This document shows, in pieces, positions 46,254-53,997 of a stretch of 64,000 nucleotides of DNA. This DNA comes from Neorhizobium sp. UBA3556 (GTDB taxonomy: Bacteria > Pseudomonadota > Alphaproteobacteria > Rhizobiales > Rhizobiaceae). Positions within the stretch are counted from its first letter, which is position 1, and each line of letters begins with the position of its first letter. The stretch is taken from contig DFNX01000003.1 in the NCBI GenBank assembly GCA_002376235.1, forward strand, positions 186,001 through 250,000, given 5' to 3'. Below the pieces are notes generated by a model. The model saw only the letters and a list, made by a program, of their open reading frames with translations, ran no database searches and was not told where the DNA came from. The translations under genes were made by a program, and so were the position numbers.

Positions 46254-47054
46254 TCAGTAGCCGGAGCCTGCGGCAACAGTGCCCGGGCCGCGACCGTAAC
46301 GGCCGGCAAGCGCCTTCAACGTTGCTGCGAGTTCGGTCACGTCGGCGCCGACGGCAACGAAGCTTGCGCCGAGTTCGAGATAGCGGCGATTGAGACCTTC
46401 ATTGAATGTCAGAATGCCTGCGGGCTTGCCGGCGGCGATGATTCGGCCGATCGCCGATTCGATCACTTCCTGTACTTCCGGGGCCTCGATTCGTCCGAGG
46501 TAACCGAGATCGGCGGAAAGATCGGCCGGGCCGATGAAGACGCCATCGACGCCGTCCACGGCGGCTATCGCCTCGAGATTGTCGATAGCGACACGTGTTT
46601 CGGCCTGAACCAGAAGGCAGATCTCGTCGTCAGCCGTCTGTGCATAATCCGGAACGGCGTTAAAGCCTGAGGCACGGGCGACGGCGGCACCGAGGCCGCG
46701 GGTGCCGCGCGGGGGATAACGCACGGCCTGAACCAGCGCTTTTGCCTGTTCGGGCGAATCGACCATGGGAATGAGGAGCGTGCGCGCACCGGCATCCAAC
46801 AGCTGCTTGATGAACCAGGTCTCGCCCGAAGGCGGGCGCACGACGGGTTCGACGGCGAAGGGAGCCAGCGCCCGGAGCTGGGCGATGATACTGCGCAGAT
46901 CGTTCGGCCCGTGTTCCGAATCGATCACCAACCAGTCGAAGCCCGCACTTGCCGCGATCTCGGCCGGAAGCGCCTCGCCGGTGTTCAGCCAGAGACCGAT
47001 CTGTTTGCGGCCGGCACTGATTGCAGCCTTGAAGTCATTCTTCGGTACCGGCAT
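46254..47054 (-). CDS. HpcH/HpaI-family aldolase
   Basis: 266 residues from the ATG at 47054, which has GGGAGGAAAA directly upstream. Class II aldolase features: DSEHGPND, RPPSG, the QAETR glutamate and GPADLSADLG. The family cleaves 4-hydroxy-2-oxoheptanedioate or related 2-keto-3-deoxy acids to pyruvate and an aldehyde with a divalent metal. Isolated from other catabolic genes, so the precise substrate is open. Confidence 0.88.
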   Translation of the reverse strand: MPVPKNDFKAAISAGRKQIGLWLNTGEALPAEIAASAGFDWLVIDSEHGPNDLRSIIAQLRALAPFAVEPVVRPPSGETWFIKQLLDAGARTLLIPMVDSPEQAKALVQAVRYPPRGTRGLGAAVARASGFNAVPDYAQTADDEICLLVQAETRVAIDNLEAIAAVDGVDGVFIGPADLSADLGYLGRIEAPEVQEVIESAIGRIIAAGKPAGILTFNEGLNRRYLELGASFVAVGADVTELAATLKALAGRYGRGPGTVAAGSGY

Positions 47055-47110
47055 TTTTCCTCCCATGCCTTTCAATAGAAATATCGGTGCGAGCAGCGCA
47101 CCTTATAATG

Positions 47111-48328
47111 TCAGGACAGCAGCAGCTTCAGGTCCGTGGCCGGATCAGCGAGCAGCGCCTTGTCGGGGTTGACGCCTGTTTCCAGCATCTTCTTGGCCGT
47201 CACATAGGCCTTGGCATCATTGACTGCATCGACGGCGACCAGCTTTCCCTGGCGGAAATACCAGATCGACACCGCGCCTTCGCGGGCGCCGGGACGCACC
47301 AGCGTCTCGTCATAACCCAGATTGAAACCGGCGATCTGCAGCTTCACATCATATTGGTCGGACCAGAACCACGGTTTTGGCGCGTAAGGCTCGGTTCCAC
47401 CGGCAAGCGTGGCTGCAACCGATTCGGCCTGATCGACGGCGTTCTGAACCGATTCGAGGCGGATTCGGCCATCTTCCCACGGCAGAAGGGCACAATCGCC
47501 CATGGCGAAGATCGACGGGTCGGAGGTGCGGGCGAATTCATCGACGATGATGCCGTTTCCGACATCCAGGCCGCAATCCTGCGCCAGTCGGTCATTCGGA
47601 GTGACACCAATGCCGACGATGACGAAATCCACATCGATGACCGAACCGTCGGAGAGTTCTGCGGCGCGCACCTTGTCCTCCTCGCCGATCAGGCGGACGA
47701 GACCTGTCTGTTCGCGAATCACGACACCACGCTCGTTGTGGATCGCGCGCATGACGTCGGCAGTTTCCTTCGAGGCGACCCGGGCGAGTATACGGTCGGC
47801 CATTTCGATCAGCGTCACCTCAAGCCCGAGATGGCGGGCGACGGCTGCCGCCTCCAGTCCGATATAGCCGCCACCGATGATCAGCAGGCGGCGACCGGCC
47901 TTCATTTCGTCGGCCAGCCGATCAGCATCGCGCTTGTCGCGCACGGTATAGACGCCCTGCAGCTCTCCGCCGATGCTGGCGGGGAGAGTGCGCGGGCTCG
48001 CCCCCGTCGTCAAAGCAAGGGTTTCGTATTCGAGCATCGAGCCATCCTGCATGCGGACAGTCTTTTTCTCGCGGTCGATTTCCTCGACATAAGTCGACAG
48101 CCGGACTTCTACATCGTTTTCGGCAAACCATGCATCCGGGCGAAAGGTCAGCCGGTCAAAACTCATCTCGCCGAGCAGGTATTTCTTGGACAAGGGTGGT
48201 CGCTGATAGGGGTGGACCTCTTCAGCACCGATCATCGTGATGGGCCGCGTATCCTTTAATGCCCGCAGTTTCGCGGCAAGCGCAAAGCCCGCCTGCCCTG
48301 CCCCGACGATCACCAGCCTGCCTGTCAC
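47111..48328 (-). CDS. FAD-dependent ferredoxin reductase-type oxidoreductase
   Basis: 405 residues with a GTG start at 48328 and GGAGAAGG upstream. FAD-binding GxGxxG lies near the start (VIVGAGQAGFALA), the NAD(P)H motif is IIGGGYIGLEAA, and the second FAD motif is FAMGDC. It matches the putidaredoxin/rhodocoxin reductase type that passes electrons to a [2Fe-2S] ferredoxin. No ferredoxin or oxygenase gene is adjacent, so its partner is elsewhere. Confidence 0.9.
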   Translation of the reverse strand: MTGRLVIVGAGQAGFALAAKLRALKDTRPITMIGAEEVHPYQRPPLSKKYLLGEMSFDRLTFRPDAWFAENDVEVRLSTYVEEIDREKKTVRMQDGSMLEYETLALTTGASPRTLPASIGGELQGVYTVRDKRDADRLADEMKAGRRLLIIGGGYIGLEAAAVARHLGLEVTLIEMADRILARVASKETADVMRAIHNERGVVIREQTGLVRLIGEEDKVRAAELSDGSVIDVDFVIVGIGVTPNDRLAQDCGLDVGNGIIVDEFARTSDPSIFAMGDCALLPWEDGRIRLESVQNAVDQAESVAATLAGGTEPYAPKPWFWSDQYDVKLQIAGFNLGYDETLVRPGAREGAVSIWYFRQGKLVAVDAVNDAKAYVTAKKMLETGVNPDKALLADPATDLKLLLS

Positions 48329-48553
48329 TTGCCTTCTCCATTCCTGTCCAACCGCCCAGAGATAGCACTTGGGACGGTTGCAGAAGGGGTATCGTCGCGA
48401 CGTCCGGCCGTCAACAACGCGACATTATGTCCTGCGTGCGTGAATGGGGCGGAGCCCGTCACCATAGATCGAGAAAAATTTACCAATCAACTTTAGAATG
48501 CATCAGAATTGCAGGAATAAAATCATATTCGAGGGACAAGTCAGGAGGATACT

Positions 48554-48910
48554 ATGGCCCCATTGATGGACGGGACCAATACGCAAGAACCGGCGGGCCT
48601 GCGCCGTGTCTTTGAAAAATTTACGATCGATCGGCCGGGCAAGATCGTGCTTGTGGAACATCACCTGAGCACGAAGACGAGCATCCGCTGCCTGATCCGA
48701 ACAATCTCCCTGCAAGGTGCAGAACTTGAGGTCACGCCGCATATTCCGGTCCCGTCTCATTTCTTCCTTGCCATTCTCGGAATCCGCGACGAGATCGGTT
48801 GCACGGTCATGGCGCGAGAGGAGGAAAAGGTGACGATCGGCTTCAATATGCTGATCAACCCGGAATTCCTGCATCATGTCATCCGGCTGAGCTTCGAAAC
48901 CAGCCATTGA
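48554..48910 (+). CDS. Divergent PilZ-like protein
   Basis: 118 residues, ATG preceded by AGGAGG. The central beta-rich part (IRCLIRTISLQGAELEVTP) follows the PilZ pattern S-x-x-G. The first c-di-GMP motif RxxxR is only partly present (RRVFEK). It may be a PilZ domain with weak or lost nucleotide binding. No partner gene is adjacent. Confidence 0.65.
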   Translation: MAPLMDGTNTQEPAGLRRVFEKFTIDRPGKIVLVEHHLSTKTSIRCLIRTISLQGAELEVTPHIPVPSHFFLAILGIRDEIGCTVMAREEEKVTIGFNMLINPEFLHHVIRLSFETSH

Positions 48911-48950
48911 TATAAGGTGCGATAGGCACCGGCATGAGATCCTGGGCCGA

Positions 48951-49232
48951 TCATTGCCGCGCGCGGCGCCATCCAGCCGCGCGGGCATCCGCCTCGGAGC
49001 AGAACCACCGTTCGCCGTATCGATGTCTTATCTTGGTTTGCTCGTAATATTCCTGTCCCGGGACATGATAGATGCGCTCACCGGTATCGATCGAGATATT
49101 GCCCTTTATCCTGCATGACGTGCTGACATTTGCCTGGACGTAACGGGTGATACCCGGAAACAGGGAATGACCGCCCGCGGCGAGGAAAGTCGCTGTCGCG
49201 GCGGCGATGACAATCAAAGGGAAGTTACTCAT
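48951..49232 (-). CDS. Small secreted protein with sunset-type C-terminal domain
   Basis: 93 residues: an N-terminal hydrophobic anchor or signal (about 4-20) followed by KGNISIDTGERIYHVPGQEYY and GERWFCSEADARAAGW. This C-terminal wording is what I know from short domains attached to secreted nucleases and peptidases in rhizobia (sunset domain). It is probably periplasmic; function unknown. Confidence 0.7.
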   Translation of the reverse strand: MSNFPLIVIAAATATFLAAGGHSLFPGITRYVQANVSTSCRIKGNISIDTGERIYHVPGQEYYEQTKIRHRYGERWFCSEADARAAGWRRARQ

Positions 49233-49446
49233 ACTGCGATGATGCGCCGGAAAGATTGCTTTCCCACTTCAGCGTTCCCTAAAATTGCACAATATCCCGA
49301 TTTAAACCCTGAGGCGTATTCGTATCCGGCGGCATGCTCGCCGATTGGCGAATCAGTGAGATGGAGGTCTGCGAGGGGAACTCCTGCCCTTGCGCGTCGG
49401 CGAAAGCTTTCTATTGTGACGCGGCTTTCAACCGGACAGTACTGAC

Positions 49447-50556
49447 ATGACCGCATTTTCCCGCTTCACGCCGCTTATGGCCTCGCTTCCCTCCACCGTG
49501 CCCTTTGTCGGGCCCGAGGCGCTGGAGCGGAAAAACGGTTCCCCCGTCAAGGCGCGCATCGGCGCCAATGAAAACGGTTTTGGCCCGGCACCTTCCGTGC
49601 TTTCAGCAATGGCGGAGGCGGCGACTGGCATCTGGAAATATGCGGATCCGGAAAATTTCGACCTCAAGGCGGCACTTGCCGCGCATCTGAAATGTCGGCC
49701 GGAAAATCTGGCGATCGGGGAAGGCGTAGACAGCCTGCTCGGCCAGATCGTGCGGCTGGTCATCGATCCCGGCATGCAGGTCGTGACGTCCTTCGGCGGT
49801 TATCCGACATTCAACTTCCATGTTGCGGGTTTTGGCGGCCAGATCGTCACCGTGCCCTATATCAAGGACCGGGAAGACATCAACGGACTCTTGGACGCGG
49901 TGCGCCGGACCGATGCGCCGCTCGTCTATTTCGCCAATCCGGACAATCCGATGGGCAGCTGGTGGGAAGCCGACGAGGTTGTGGCTTTCGCCAGGGCGCT
50001 GCCGGAAACCACGCTGCTCGTGCTCGACGAGGCTTATTGCGAGACGGCGCCTGCCAGTTCTACCCCGCCGATCGACGCGCTGATCGACCTGCCGAACGTC
50101 ATTCGCACCCGCACCTTCTCCAAGGCTTACGGAATGGCCGGCGCGCGCGTCGGTTACGCGATCACGACGGAAGGTACGGCCAAGGCCTTCGACAAGATCC
50201 GCAACCATTTCGGCATGAACCGGATCGCGGTCGCAGGCGCAATCGCCGCGCTGAAGGATCAGGCCTATCTCGGCCAAGTGGTCAACGACATCAAGGCATC
50301 ACGCGAGCGGATCGCGGCGATCGCTGCGGCCAACGGTTTGCAACCCCTGCCATCGGCCACCAATTTCGTCGCGATCGATTGCGGGCGCGATGCGGCCTAT
50401 GCCCGTGCCATCGTCGACGGGCTGCTTCAGCATGGCGTGTTCATCCGCATGCCGGGTGTCGAGCCGCTCAACCGCTGCATCCGCGTCAGCGCCGGCAAGG
50501 AGGCAGACATGACGCTGCTGGAAGAGGCGCTGCCTCAGGTGCTGAAGTCCCTGTAA
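49447..50556 (+). CDS. HisC-like PLP-dependent aminotransferase
   Basis: 369 residues, fold type I class II aminotransferase. The PLP lysine is in TRTFSKAYGMAGARVGY, with upstream NPDNPMGSWW and LVLDEAY. It resembles histidinol-phosphate aminotransferases. No his genes are near, so it could be a paralogue acting on aromatic or other amino acids. Confidence 0.87.
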   Translation: MTAFSRFTPLMASLPSTVPFVGPEALERKNGSPVKARIGANENGFGPAPSVLSAMAEAATGIWKYADPENFDLKAALAAHLKCRPENLAIGEGVDSLLGQIVRLVIDPGMQVVTSFGGYPTFNFHVAGFGGQIVTVPYIKDREDINGLLDAVRRTDAPLVYFANPDNPMGSWWEADEVVAFARALPETTLLVLDEAYCETAPASSTPPIDALIDLPNVIRTRTFSKAYGMAGARVGYAITTEGTAKAFDKIRNHFGMNRIAVAGAIAALKDQAYLGQVVNDIKASRERIAAIAAANGLQPLPSATNFVAIDCGRDAAYARAIVDGLLQHGVFIRMPGVEPLNRCIRVSAGKEADMTLLEEALPQVLKSL

Positions 50557-50570
50557 ATCCAAGGGCGATT

Positions 50571-50673
50571 AGAGCATTTCCGTCTTTCTTCGAAACGCGA
50601 AACTTCTCTATCTCTTTGTTTTAACACAATTCCGGACGCAAAACCGGTTCCCACTTTTGCTGTAATTGCTCTA
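50571..50673. repeat. Intergenic mosaic repeat (RIME-like), copy 4
   Basis: Begins AGAGCATTTCCG and ends ATTGCTCT, so the ends are inverted. Internal AATTCCGGACGCAAAACCGG and TTCCCACTTTTGC match the half copy near 16381. Confidence 0.72.
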
Positions 50674-50678
50674 ACTCA

Positions 50679-50710
50679 AAAGGCCGGGCAGGAAAGCGCC
50701 CGGCCTTTTC
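50679..50710. terminator. Bidirectional terminator between HisC-like and SDR genes
   Basis: AAAAGGCCGGGC and GCCCGGCCTTTT form an A/T-flanked stem serving both convergent genes. Confidence 0.82.
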
Positions 50711-50737
50711 ATTTCGATAGCCTTGTGCCTGCCGATA

Positions 50738-51595
50738 TCAGACAACGCCGCCATTGGTGTAGAGCGTCTGGCCGTTCACCCACCAGCCATCCGGGCTGCA
50801 GAGGAAGGCAACCATGGCGGCGATATCTTCCGGCTGGCCGATCCGGCCATGCGGCGTGCGCTGGGCAAAACCGGCCACCTGCGCGTCCGTCTTGCCATCA
50901 AGGAAGAGCGAGGTCGCAACGAGGCCCGGCGCGATCGCATTGACGGAAATCTTTCGTCCGGCCAGTTCCTTGGCGAGGATGTTGGCGTAAATTTCCATCG
51001 ATCCTTTGCTGGCTGCATACGGCCCGTAGGTCGGCGAACGAAGCTGGACGATGCTCGACGAAGTGGCGATGATGCGGCCGCCGTCACGCAGGCGACGGGC
51101 CGCTTCACGCAGCGTGTTGAAGCTGCCCTTTACGTTGGTGTCCACCATCGCGTCGAAATCCTCGTCAGTCATCTCGCTGAAGGGGGCGAGGTTCATGATC
51201 CCGGCATTGGCGACCGCGACGTCGACACCACCGAATTCACGCTCAGCGACATCGAACAAGCGGCGCACCGCTGTCGGTTCGCGGATATCGGCCTGTTCCC
51301 ACACGGCCTGACCACCGGCTTTTTCGATGTCCTGCACGACAGCAGTGGCGAGGTCATGATTGACCCGGCAATTGACGACGACCTTGAAACCGTCGGCAGC
51401 GAGGCGCTTGGCGGTTGCCGCACCGATGCCACGCGAGGAGCCGGTGACGATCGCCACCTTGTCAGCCGTTTTAAACTGCTGCGCCTGTGCGGTGCCGCCT
51501 GCGGCGGCTGCAGCTGCAACGACTGCCGGGGCAATTGCGGCTGCGGACAGGACGGTCCTGCGTGACAGTACCGACTTCTTGGAATTATCGTCCAT
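50738..51595 (-). CDS. SDR oxidoreductase with twin-arginine signal
   Basis: 285 residues from the ATG at 51595 (a TTG two codons earlier is unlikely). Residues 11-16 are SRRTVL, followed by an Ala-rich hydrophobic stretch and AQA-QQ near 38-40, a Tat signal peptide. The short-chain dehydrogenase fold follows: TGSSRGIG at 51-58, NAG at 130-132, and the catalytic pair Tyr193 and Lys197. An SDR of 245 residues is normal; the extra 40 residues are the signal. Export of a folded, NAD(P)-loaded enzyme would be needed, as known for glucose-fructose oxidoreductase of Zymomonas. The HxlR gene divergent to it probably regulates it. Confidence 0.88.
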   Translation of the reverse strand: MDDNSKKSVLSRRTVLSAAAIAPAVVAAAAAAGGTAQAQQFKTADKVAIVTGSSRGIGAATAKRLAADGFKVVVNCRVNHDLATAVVQDIEKAGGQAVWEQADIREPTAVRRLFDVAEREFGGVDVAVANAGIMNLAPFSEMTDEDFDAMVDTNVKGSFNTLREAARRLRDGGRIIATSSSIVQLRSPTYGPYAASKGSMEIYANILAKELAGRKISVNAIAPGLVATSLFLDGKTDAQVAGFAQRTPHGRIGQPEDIAAMVAFLCSPDGWWVNGQTLYTNGGVV

Positions 51596-51798
51596 GATCA
51601 AGTTTCCCTAGTTGCTTCGAGAGCCAGTGTTTTCAGGGCAGCCGGGAGCGTTCCGGGAAAATGTCTTCCCGGTTCGTCACGCCTGCATTTTTCGACATCG
51701 CCTTATCGTCAGCTGACGACGCGGCTTTCGGCACTGCCATGCGCGGATCGCGACCAGCGGTGCGGGCTTACAGTTGTTGACCCACTCTCTTTTTGAAA

Positions 51799-51827
51799 GT
51801 AGGCACCTAAAAGTACCGTAGGCACCT
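51799..51827 (+). promoter_or_regulatory. Direct-repeat operator candidate before the HxlR gene
   Basis: GTAGGCACCT occurs twice (51799-51808 and 51818-51827) with 9 bases between, about 12 bases before the HxlR ATG, so it probably overlaps the transcript start. HxlR regulators commonly bind repeats of this kind between themselves and a divergent target. Confidence 0.6.
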
Positions 51828-51838
51828 GTGAGAAAGAA

Positions 51839-52273
51839 ATGGGAAAACCGAACGAATCCGTGTTCACGACCGAGGAACTTTTTCGTGCGCAGTCTTATAA
51901 GGCGCGCGATTACCCGGAAAATGTGCCGCCCGGCCTCGAAGGCATGGTGCGGGAGATGATCTCGGGTTTTGCCGACAAGTGGACTGTCGTCATTCTCGAC
52001 ACGCTATGGGATGAGGGAACCTTGCGGTTTTCGGAACTCGCACGGCATGTGGACGGAATCAGCCAGAAGATGCTGACCCAGACGTTGCGCCGGATGGAGC
52101 GCGACGGGCTGGTGATCCGCACGCTCCACCCATCGGTGCCGCCGAAAGTGGAATATCGGCTATCGCCGCTGGGCCTTACGCTGGGCGCCGCCTTCTGCAA
52201 TGTGTGGATCTGGGCGGTGGAGAACCATGACGCCGTTCGCGAGGCGCGCGAAACCTTCGACCGGAAGGACTGA
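51839..52273 (+). CDS. HxlR-family transcriptional regulator
   Basis: 144 residues with the winged-helix HxlR core: DKWTVVILDTLW, RFSELARHVDGISQKMLTQTLR and PKVEYRLSPLG. It is divergent from the Tat-SDR gene, the typical arrangement for a repressor of an oxidoreductase responding to electrophiles or oxidants. There is no cysteine near the N-terminus in the position used by some YodB/QorR members; the single Cys lies near residue 120. Confidence 0.88.
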   Translation: MGKPNESVFTTEELFRAQSYKARDYPENVPPGLEGMVREMISGFADKWTVVILDTLWDEGTLRFSELARHVDGISQKMLTQTLRRMERDGLVIRTLHPSVPPKVEYRLSPLGLTLGAAFCNVWIWAVENHDAVREARETFDRKD

Positions 52274-52305
52274 TCACTGCGCCAAATATCATAGCGCCAC
52301 AGGCA

Positions 52306-52343
52306 GAAAACCGCGCCGGCCTTGTTTCTGCCGGTCGCGGTTT
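52306..52343 (+). terminator. Hairpin downstream of the HxlR gene
   Basis: Arms AAAACCGCGCCGGC and GCCGGTCGCGGTTT, nearly complementary, with an AT-containing loop; a likely terminator for the HxlR gene or the opposing gene. Confidence 0.6.
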
Positions 52344-52433
52344 AGAATTGTCGCGATATCCTAAGCGGATCCGCCGTTTCCGTTTATCTGGCCGCCCTCT
52401 TGCGAGGCGGTGAAAATCCGTCGTGGTCGACGC

Positions 52434-52700
52434 TCAGTGTACCGTCATCCATTCGCGGGCAGCGCGCAGCGCTTCGGCGAGCTGCATCTTCGTCAATTGC
52501 GGAGCAAGATCGGCGCGCAGTTCGGCGGCGCGATCGGAGCCCTTGATGGCGGCAATGTTCAGCCATTTGTGGGCGGAGACGAGGTCGACTTCGACCCCGC
52601 GGCCCGTTGCATACATCAGTCCCATGTCGCAGAAGATTTCTGCGCGGGCCTCGCCACCCATGGTGGCCATTTCAGTCGTCGAAATTTCAAAGCGTGCCAT
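52434..52700 (-). CDS. Single Sel1-like repeat protein
   Basis: 88 residues. It carries one Sel1/TPR-like helical unit: DMGLMYATGRGVEVDLVSAHKWLNIAA. Such proteins mediate protein contacts. No signal peptide. Isolated gene with an AT-rich upstream region; role unknown. Confidence 0.78.
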   Translation of the reverse strand: MARFEISTTEMATMGGEARAEIFCDMGLMYATGRGVEVDLVSAHKWLNIAAIKGSDRAAELRADLAPQLTKMQLAEALRAAREWMTVH

Positions 52701-53203
52701 CGGTTTTGATCCCTGTTTAAAGACCGTTTCTGTTTTTCTGCCCTGTTCATCATTCCCCTCCGGACCACCGTCTTATGCGGCTTTGTTAATCCATCAGGGT
52801 GGCGGTTTTTCCCGCTCGTTTGATGAGACCAATATGAACCCAAGGTTCGAAAATCCGACTAAAAAGAATGCTTAACTTGCGGAAAACAAAGTTCAAATGC
52901 TTCGTAAATTTGAGTTTTCGTTAAGCACTACATCCCCTGTGTGTTAAGGCTTTCCGCGTTCCGTTTACGAAGCGTTAGGATTTCGGTCTAAACCCTTTGT
53001 TCAGCATGTTTTCCGCTTCCGTTTAGCGAATGCCGGAAAATGCGCGGCCGAAGCGCCTGTTTTCGACCCACCTCGATAGCCTCGAATTTCCTGATCATCG
53101 TCAACTTTACCTTTACGTGCGGGTAAGTTAATTTGCGCTTCGGGTTTCTGCTGCTGGAGGGCTCTCGAAACCCGAAGACGATGATGATCTGAGGAGGGAT
53201 CTC
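52701..53203. other. Spacer between the Sel1-like and DUF2147 genes
   Basis: 503 bases of lower GC with divergent promoters. An imperfect dyad ACTTTACC / GGGTAAGT (53101-53130 region) precedes the DUF2147 gene by about 75 bases. I see no supported gene. Confidence 0.5.
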
Positions 53204-53542
53204 ATGCTGAAGACTTTTGCCGTGGTAACGGCATTGCTGATGAGTGCTGCGGCGAGCCATGCAGCAGAACCGATCGAGGGCAGCTGGAAGACCCAGAGCG
53301 GTGCGACAGCCGAGATCGGCAAATGCGGATCGGCCTATTGCGTGACGCTGAAGACCGGAAAACATGCCGGCAAGCAGATCGGCAAGATGTCGGGCACCGG
53401 CAACGAATATTCCGGCGACATCACGGATCCGGAAAACGACAAGACTTACAGCGGATCCGGTTCGGTGGCCGGCAATACGCTGAAGATGAAGGGCTGCGTG
53501 CTGAAAGTGCTCTGCAAATCGCAGACTTGGACGCGCCTCTAG
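53204..53542 (+). CDS. DUF2147 secreted protein
   Basis: 112 residues: a signal peptide ending near SHAAEP, then EGSWKTQSGATAEIGKCG and MKGCVLKVLCKSQTWTRL, the DUF2147 pattern with conserved Cys residues. It is periplasmic or envelope-attached. AGGAGGG precedes the ATG. Function is unproven. Confidence 0.85.
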   Translation: MLKTFAVVTALLMSAAASHAAEPIEGSWKTQSGATAEIGKCGSAYCVTLKTGKHAGKQIGKMSGTGNEYSGDITDPENDKTYSGSGSVAGNTLKMKGCVLKVLCKSQTWTRL

Positions 53543-53740
53543 CCTTTTCTTCTTTTGCCCTTGAAGCCGGTCCTGCGGGGCCGGCTCTTGCGTGAGCGAC
53601 AGGCATCGTGGCTTCAGACACGTTAATCACCCTGAACGCCAGATGAAACGGGTTCTCAGCCTCCATACAGGAGAGCGCCACTATTCTGCCCCCATTCGGC
53701 CAGGAACCAAGCAAGCCTGGTCATAATCGGAGCCGGGATC

Positions 53741-53911
53741 ATGACGACCATCGCACGCCGCCTGACCATTCTCACCTTGATGATGACGGTCTTTGCCTTG
53801 TCCTTTGCCGCACTTGCCACGCATCCGTCCAAGCGTCCGTTGGGTTTCAACATCAGCACCGGCAGCCTGTGCGTCTATTCCAACAGCGGCGAGTGCATGG
53901 CGACGCTCTGA
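53741..53911 (+). CDS. Secreted mini-protein of 56 residues
   Basis: MTTIARRLTILTLMMTVFAL begins a hydrophobic signal-like segment, and the mature tail holds two cysteines (SLCVYS and GECMATL). The ATG has GGAGCCGGG nearby upstream. Short, so confidence is moderate; the coding style (signal peptide, Cys pair) supports a real gene. Confidence 0.55.
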   Translation: MTTIARRLTILTLMMTVFALSFAALATHPSKRPLGFNISTGSLCVYSNSGECMATL

Positions 53912-53997
53912 ACCGGTTCCCGGAAAGGCGCCATGAAGGCGAAAAGAGGGATGACGATCGCCGTTTGATTGTCATGGAGTTCTCTTTATAATGGCTC

